Source: Homalodisca vitripennis (taxonomy: Eukaryota; Arthropoda; Insecta; Hemiptera; Cicadellidae). Taken from it: 64,000 nucleotides of DNA. The notes below the pieces were generated by a model that made no database searches, was not told the DNA's origin, and saw only the letters and a program-made list of their open reading frames with translations. A program made the position numbers and the translations under genes. Location: positions 26,707,001 through 26,771,000 of the forward strand of contig NC_060211.1 in NCBI RefSeq assembly GCF_021130785.1, written 5' to 3'. This document shows, piece by piece, positions 25,701 to 34,700 of the stretch. Within the stretch, counting starts at the first letter, position 1, and the number at the start of each line of letters is the position of its first letter.

Positions 25701-28700
25701 GCAGGCCGGTCACGAAACCTCGACATTGTGTCAGTCGACTGCAGACACATGTAGATCAATGAGTACCGAGTGCTCATCACATTTTAGTACAGTACAATAG
25801 AATTTGGCACAGCTATATTGCATCAGATTTTGTTAAAAATTTGGCAATTCACAACTTGAACCATTTGTGAATGTTGAGCTTAGCTCCAGTTCACCTTCTT
25901 ATTAGTGTAGTATCTGAAATCTTGACTACTGGAATTTGCAGTCATAATCGTATGAAGACATTTTAAAAAGATTTGGTGATGCTGAAACTAAAAAAGAACT
26001 TGAAATCGTTTTAACAAAAGGGATTGTGTCTAAATCACTCCATTTTTCACTTGATGAGATAATGAGAATACCTCTTCACTTAGATTACACTATATTTTGT
26101 AGTCTGGGTATCTCTGATGTTGACAGAGAACAATTTAAAGAGTTCATTTTGATCTTCTTTGTCACTGACTGTTTTTGTATCTCTTCAGATGAAAATGACT
26201 CCAGAAGAATTGAAGTCTGTGAGAGTGTCAGATTTCAGTCGCTGCGTTTTTAGGATGGTGCACTTAAACTAAATTCAATATTCAAATTGATTTAATTCTT
26301 CTCACCAGCTACGTTATGTCTTGAGACATTTGAAAGATTCAACAGGATTTTGGAGAAAACGCTTTGAGTTTGACACAGGTAAAGGAGTGGTACAATAGAT
26401 TATAGATGGCCGCACTTCAGTGGACAATGAACCTCATTCTGGAAGCAACAAGTCAAATTGAATTATTGATCAAGTACGCTCCAAAGGGACAGACTAAAGG
26501 TTAGACCTAGAACTTGGAAGTTCTACATCGCCTACATGATTCAGTGCGTTATAAACACTCTCACTCATAGACCAAGAAATCTTGATAACTTCATCAGGAT
26601 AATACTCCAGTGCATTCTACCAACCTTCCCACTCAACTTCTTGGCAGAACACAGCATCGCTGAATTATGTTAGACTCTCTACTCTCTAATATAACACCAT
26701 GTGATAAATATACCCTTGAAAGGGTTCCGATTTGAGATCAAGAATGTCATAATGCTATTTCTGAAAGAGCCCTTCAAGACTTGTTTCCAACAGTGACAGG
26801 ACACTGAAATAAGTGTTGTGGTCCCAAGGGAGAGTGTGTTGAAGGAGATCACACATCTTGATAAGTAAACAAACTTTTTCCAGATTAAGATTGGATACTT
26901 TTATGAAACACTCGTATTCCATTTTAGAATTTCCAGACTTTAGTCCATAATTAGACAAGACCAATATGTATATTCCAAACACACATAATTTTAATGCTTT
27001 TTTTAATTGGGACTATTTTTTCTGAAAAAAACTCAGTGTACAACCAGATTAAAAAATATAATAAAAAAATATTATTCCATTTACAATAAAGATGCCCCCA
27101 TTGATGTTAAAATTCCTTGTGGATTAAATTTAATAATTTTATTTAATTAACTAATGGACATTTGTACAATTTTGTACACTAAACCTCCTCCTATTAGAAG
27201 AGCTCATCCTATGCTAGAGAGTTATTTATATGTTTTTTAATTGATGCAAGGTAGTAATATTTCCTAAAATGTTTTACAAATTGACTAAGAATGAATTGTT
27301 TCAGACATGAGAAGGAAGACGGGGTCCGCCCACTTGTGTGTCCCTGTCACCGTGTCACTTGCTGGGCTGAAAACTGGTCCCCAAAAACCCAGCAGTTCAG
27401 AGAAATCTCATCGCCAGTTTTGCAACGAGTAAGTATCTTAAAATTACTTGCTTCAAAATACGTTTAGCCAACTTGTTACAAGCTTAGTTTGGTTCATATT
27501 TACTTTGTTTTATTCAGGGAATTTTCATTATGTGGTTCTTATTGGTAAAAATTCTAGTAGCTTATTTTATATTTTTACGTATCAGCTTTCAAACCCTTCA
27601 GCTTTTAGTGTGCGAGTGATGGTAAAATTAATGGCAATTAATACAGTGCTAAGAATTTAACTTTAAAATTGTAGCTAACCAATGGCAATTTTTTTTTAAC
27701 TGCCTTTTTATCAAATTTATACCATTTTCCGTATATTTCTAAAATTACAAGAATAAATAGTGCACATAAAATATCTTGAATAGAATTTTGGTGTTAATAG
27801 AATCACAAGTTTCCTAGTTATGAGTTTTCAAAGTTACAGTTTGGTTGAAAAGTGTCAAAAACCTGCACCATATTTCATGCTTACCAACATAAAAACTTTG
27901 GTATAACAATGTTCAAAGTTTAAATTTTTTAGTTTAAAGAAAAAGTATAAATATTTATAATCTACCGTAATTATGTGTGATGACTACTGTACACTGTATG
28001 TTTTATCATGCAAATTTTATCAACTTATTAAAGTATATTATGAATTATATTGTTTAGTCTTTAACTAAATTATATTTTAAGCATCTAGTTGAATACACTT
28101 TACAAATTAAAAGTGATAACAATTTTTTTTTGCATCTTTCATTCTGTAGGTACATGTCAGTAAAATAATAACAAACTGTTGTTTTTTCTAGGTAAAACTC
28201 AATACTGATGGAAGAACTTCGCCTGGAATACCAAAAGCAATGCCAATCTATGCAACGGTAGACAAGTCCAAGAAAACCAAGATGAAAATGGCTCAAGATA
28301 CTGACGACAATGAACAAGCAGAAAAGGAAAACCTGAAGAACAATATAGAAGATAGAGAAAAGTTTGATGCCAGTTGCAACTATGCTAATATTGAAGTAGT
28401 TGATCCAAAAGATCTAACTCAATCATTTATTCAAGAATCAAATTCAAATACTGATTCGCTCAACTATGCAAATTTAGAATTTGCTCAATCATTAGAACAC
28501 TACGAAAATTCTAAAGAATTGCTTCTAAAGGCTGGTATAACACAAGAGGAGATGGAAAAAATGTTAAAAGCTGACAGTGAGTTCAGTAGTCAATCTGCAG
28601 ATAAGGCCAGTGTGAAGTTTTGTACAAAATGTGGCCATGCTTGCAACAGGGGTGGGGGACCTCAAGGATCAAACATCAAACAAGACGATTATTTGATGAT

Positions 28701-31700
28701 GGAGCCAACATCGAAACAAAACTCAACACAGGATTTGGCAAACAAATCTCTTGGAGGGAAACAATTCCCTGGATACCTTCCGATGCACCCAGTATCCAAC
28801 TCCAGCTGTCTCAACAAACCAGACCTACTCAAGGCCAGACTGCAGAGAGAAATGGGAGACAAATCGTCCAGTACTCCAAGTCTTACCGCATGCATTTCGG
28901 AAGCTTGTAGAAAACGACTTGAGTCTGATATTCAACGAGTTCCTGGATCAGCCATGCTAGGCATAAACCATTCCGTTTCTGCTGCCAACAGCCCCTACCT
29001 CAGGAGAAGAGTCATGGGCTGTCTGAATGATTCAAGAAGTAGCAATGCCTCTCTTTGTAATTCTCTGCCAAGAAAACGCTCAAGCTCGGCAGATTCGACA
29101 AAGTACTTTGACGATTTAGATTCGATCACAGAGAGAACTGTGTCAACTTCATCTGGTACTCAAATACAGAACTCTTTAAGTAGCAAAAACACATCTGTTG
29201 ACTCAATTAACAGCCATTCAATGCAAGTGAACATGAAAACTGACAACCAAGAAGACGTCAATCCTGTACACAAGCAGACCTGTTTTGATTTGGAAAGAAA
29301 TAACACTTGTCACATCTCTTCTTCGGAAAGCAAATCTGTTAATGGAAATAATTGTTATGAAAACTCATCAAAGCAGGAGGTAAAAGAGCCAAATGACTCA
29401 GGTCTTTCAGTCAATGTTCGAAGATCATCCAGTGTTCCTTGCAAATCTGGTCACAACAGGGACTCGTCTAGCTCTAATGATTCAGGAGTTTCCATTGGCT
29501 CTTTGAAACACAGAGGAAGTGATTTTGCTGAGTTTGAATTACCTCTGACCACTGCCATGTCGTCCAGAAGACACTATCACGCCATCCAGAAGACTTCAGC
29601 CATCCATTACCCTGATTGCTACCATTCCTCACTGCCGAGAAGATCCAAGAGTGTGGATCCTCTCAGAGAACTAACTTTCCAATTTCAACAAGTAGAAATT
29701 CCTCTGAAGTCTTCTTCTGCAGAAGCTGAGATTCCTATTTGCCTTGTGAAACGTGACTCAAAAGGCAAGTTTAAATTACATAGCTCTATTAGGTTTTATT
29801 TGTAAAGTGAGTGTTTGTGCTATGGTACTAAACTATAAAAGTAACTGATTCTTTGAAGAAGCCATTGATTAACAATCCAGGGGTAAAGGAAAGGTACTAC
29901 AGTTTAACTTGACCTCAGAATCATTTTGAAGTTGTCCTGCTGGCAAAAACGTAGCCAGGAAAAAAATTTTGGGGAGGTCAACACAACTGTTATTTTCCCG
30001 TAGTGGAAAGAGAGTAAGGCCCCATTTTCTTCCTTAAAAAGTTTTTGACCACTTTCTTTGTTGAGAACAATCTTTCATCAGTACATGTCAGTAATACTAA
30101 ATTATATAAACAGTAATAATCATTTACTAAAAAAGTGAAAATTTGGGGATGGTTCGGACCCCTTGTACCCCCTTGCTGGCTACGTCCTTGCCTGCTGGTA
30201 TTTATTAGTTTATAATGCTGAATTTGAATTCTTATTCTCACAGAGGTTCAAAATGTAAACACCAGACAGACACTTGAGTGTCAAAATTGATCAGAAACGG
30301 AGAATGAATGTCAATGTGAGAAATGTATCAAAACTTGGTTGTTTTGATTGTTCCAAGTATCTGGCCTTGAAGTGGCATTATTACAACACTTTAACTTGAG
30401 TGCTATCCTTAGTAGTTGAAAAGTTGCCAGGAGTACTGTGTGATAATTTAATTAATGAAAAATGAATAGCTTTTAAACCATATGTTCAGTAGCATAAGTG
30501 CTCTTTCTTTACTTTAAAGTATGTATGCATTATAAGTATTACGATATCAAAATTGTTGTCTAAGCCAATTTTACTCTGTAGGTTGCACCAGTCCAGGCAG
30601 TGCTATGCCATACATAGATTCCCACAGCACCAGCAGTGGTACTTCTGACATGTCAGACTACATCGAGACTCTCTCCCTCTCCTCCTACAGCTCCTCTGAC
30701 ACTCCTGACTGTCTGCAGTAAGTTCCTGTATAGCTGTGGATATGTCTAGATTGGTAGATGTTGACAAGTGCATACAATTTTTTTTCTGCCTAAGTTATAT
30801 CAAATGAGGAAGAAAATTCAAACTTTATTAGTGTTGAATAAGTTAACATTAAAACTATCGAAAACTGTACAATTTTTAGATATATAACGACAAGAAACTC
30901 TTTGCAAATATTAGTTTTCTTCTTTCTGGAATTAAAAAACATCCCAAGTACAAAAAGAAAGTTAAAAAGAGAGTTAAGGAACATAAAGCATGTTTAAAAT
31001 ATCAACAACAAGACATATCGGCCATGGCAAAACATACATATCAAACTGGACTCTGTTTATCAAATGCAAAATTATTAAAAGAAATCCAAAAAGAAAAAAT
31101 GTTCGATGTATATAAAAAAACTTTGGTAAATAAGAACCAATATCATCTAGTTAATAATTAACTTGGACATTTTCAAAATTCACAGCTATTTTTTTATATA
31201 ATTAAATATCAATTTTATATTTTACATATATATACTTTCCTGTTTTAAACTATTATCTCCTTGTATTTTTTATGACATTTGCTTTGATTTTAGTAAAATA
31301 TTGTTTATATTGCTATTGTAACCATTTTATTTCATTTGTGGGTCTGGTGATGTTTTCTTTGAATACAAGGCCTTACAAAAATAACATTGTATTATTGGAG
31401 TGTGATTTTTTTCAAATTAATTAAGAACTCCAAGACGCAAAGAGCTTCTAGAATGTATCCCAAATGCATTCAAACATATTAGTGTAAATTTATATTTATT
31501 ATTTATTTTAATTTTTTCTACACCAATCAGTAGTTTTAAGGCTATGTTATATACTGAAAAAATCAATACAATCACTTGTCAACTTATTTTTTTCATGTAA
31601 TAAAAATAAAAATAATACTGTTTTCATGTAATAATTTGAAAAGTGTGAAATGGTTGGTTTAGTTTGGCTTACTTAAAAACACCAATCTTGTCAACTTACA

Positions 31701-34700
31701 TCAAATCCTACCACTGTTAATATAAGGTAGGCCCTAGCATTGGCTTTACCATAGATGGGTGGCTCTTTTTATTTTTATGTTTCCATCATATCTACAAAAT
31801 CCAAGTTTAAGAAATGAAAATTGAATGTTTGCTAGGTCAATAGTACTCTATGTCCGGAGTCTAGCACCTTAGACCTCACAGCCATTTTGATAACAGTGTC
31901 TTTGCTGTAAATCATGCTCAATAAAGCAGTGATACATATTGCTACAGTTGCCCATCTTTAATCACAGACGGTATGTGGTTAAAATTGAAGCAAATATTTA
32001 TGAGGTTAGACATTTTACACCAACCACTCTCTTTAATGAATTTCGTCAACTTTATAGGTCACAGGTGTGCAAACTTGGGAACTCAAACTTTAAGAAATTG
32101 TGCTCCTATTGGGTCCCTAAACTCATAACAAAATTTCACAAAAACAAAAGGCTTGGTCAAAGAATTTTTCGACACGCCATGACGAACAAGGTGTCGAAAT
32201 CTTGAATCAGATCATAACTGGAGAGAACTGAAAGTGGGTTTTCCATTTCACACCCAAATCGTAAAATTTCATTTTGGCAGCAACCACCAATATGATGACG
32301 AAAAAGTGAAAACAGTTGTGAAGTCTGGTTTATCTGATTAGTCAAACAGTCCTTGTTTAAAAAAACAACCCTTGTACAAAGTGTCATGTTATTGGTATGA
32401 TTGTATTTTACATCTATTTAACTCTCTGGATATAACAGATTATTGATTTGCTCTAGTATTAACCTTGGACTACAGGTGTTATCATACAAAGGAATATTAC
32501 TTTTAGTTTTCTAATCCTGCGTGTATTTGCAACTTCCTGCAGGTTAGGACGACCTGCTGCCACAACTCTGAGACCTCGCTCTGGCAGAGAGTACCACAAG
32601 ATAGACAGATACATTCTGGAGAGCGATGAACAGGTAAATATCTATTGAGGGTATTTTTATTATACTGACTTGTGTATTTTGGCACCTATCTTTTTTGTTA
32701 GTTTACTGCTGTGGTGTGTGCAGCTGAAAATTCACATATAAATTTATTATGAAGTTAATTTTTTTAATTCTAATTATTATAATTCAATTTTTATACCTCT
32801 TCTATTATAGTTCACAAGGAAACTATGGTCGGTATCCATTCAATCATGTGGATATCGAGGATTTAAGAATGGTGTCTGTTGATACAATTTTTGTATTAAT
32901 TTTGTTGTATATAAAAAAATGACAGGAATATGCTTCACATTGGAATATGTGTGTGGTATACAAGTGTTTAACTGTACTAAACAGCTATACATAATCAAAC
33001 AAGAAAAATCACACCAAAAACTTTAACATGAAGACAACCTTAATTTAGTAAACGTGATAGTAAAAGACTGTAGGGAAGAAAATGAGAACTTACATTGTGA
33101 AATATCATCCTTGAACAACAAAGAGAGTAAGGTACACTAAGATAAGCCATTATCAAACAAGCAGATTCTGAAAGGCACATCTTCTCAGAGCAAATAAATG
33201 AACTGTTATCTTTGAATCAGACCTTAAAAGATAAAACACAATACATTGAAGAAATTATGATTGAGGCGTACAGGGAGTTGGGTGTTCTTTTGTACAACTT
33301 ATCAGCTAAAACGTAGAACCTAAATCTTCTAAGTTCCACATTTAAAAATACAAAATCCATGAATGAAAAACTTGAACTTTAGCTGATAGAGTAAGGCAAC
33401 ACAATCAAGACATAATATTAATATAAGTTCTTGGACAACTTCAAGTTAGACCTTGCATCTAACTACATGTTACAAACTAAACTTGTACATAACAAATGCA
33501 CCAAATCCAAGTCTCAATTAGAATATTCTTGTGAACAATACAGTCCTCAGAACCTAGCCCAACTCAACTGAGGATAAATCATTATAGATTATATTAACAC
33601 CAGTACCCTCAATCCAGACAGAAAATCAGTTGAGGTAAATTAACTACTTGTATCCCACAACAACCACAGGTTGTAACTCCCACCCACTAGGATAACTCAG
33701 CACTCAAGAACTGAAGTAGATTGTATTTACCAACATTTCTGAAGAAAAAACTACATTAAGCAAAGTAATAGTGGCAAAACTCTTTTACTACACTGTCCAA
33801 CGATGCTCACAACATCTCCTGCTAAACAAACTACCAAAGTATGTAGAAACCTGTGGCTAGGAAATCTGGAGGAACTTAAATGGCTTCTTTCAAATGAAAA
33901 TCTTGTTAAAGCCCCAACTAATGAAGAGGCATGTAATTTATTTATAAACACCCTATCATAAGCTTTATACCAAATTTAAAGTCTCAAGAACCTTTATATC
34001 AAGAGTTATCTCACAGATGGGCAAACACATCAATGGACACATAGACGGACATAGGGGTGGACAAACAGATTGAGTGAACAGTGAACTTTATTTTGGTACA
34101 CCAATGACAAGTAGAAACATAGAAGTGATCAATAAAGTTTTAAAAGTTTAAAATCCGTTTCTGTAAAATATTTACAATAAGTTGTCAAAAAAGTGGTGTG
34201 GTAGTAATAAAAAAAGAACACTTTGTGGTTAGTTGAAACATGTTATGCAGATACAGATATTCATTTAGGAGGATCATATTGAGGAGAGGCTATTGAATTA
34301 TCTGGGGTGCATGCAATTTGGTCTTCAATAGAAGTAAGATTTCGACAACCATTAAAAAAAATAACTAAGAAATTTTCAAGTGTAAAGCACAAAATACTCG
34401 GATGTAAAATAGATAGCATATTATTTACCCACATATTATTTGTCCGTCCTAATCATATAATAAATAATCTAAAGATGTCAATTAAAAGCCAGTAAATACC
34501 CATATAGCACGGAAAATTAAAAATTGTTGAACCAAAAGTACTGCGAAGGTCATCCAAAATAATGATGTTTTAATTTTACAAAAAAAAACTCCAAAAATAT
34601 ATATTGCTAATTTTATTTTAACAACAAAATGCAAATGTTATACTGCTTTTCTACATAGTTTTCATACACTTTGAAGGATTTATTGTAGCAGCTATTAAAC

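Noticed and set aside
29390..29500. Beta-TrCP phosphodegron (two DSGxS motifs)
   Set aside because: The canonical spacing is DSGxxS; both sites here are one residue short, and the region is generally Ser/Asn-rich.
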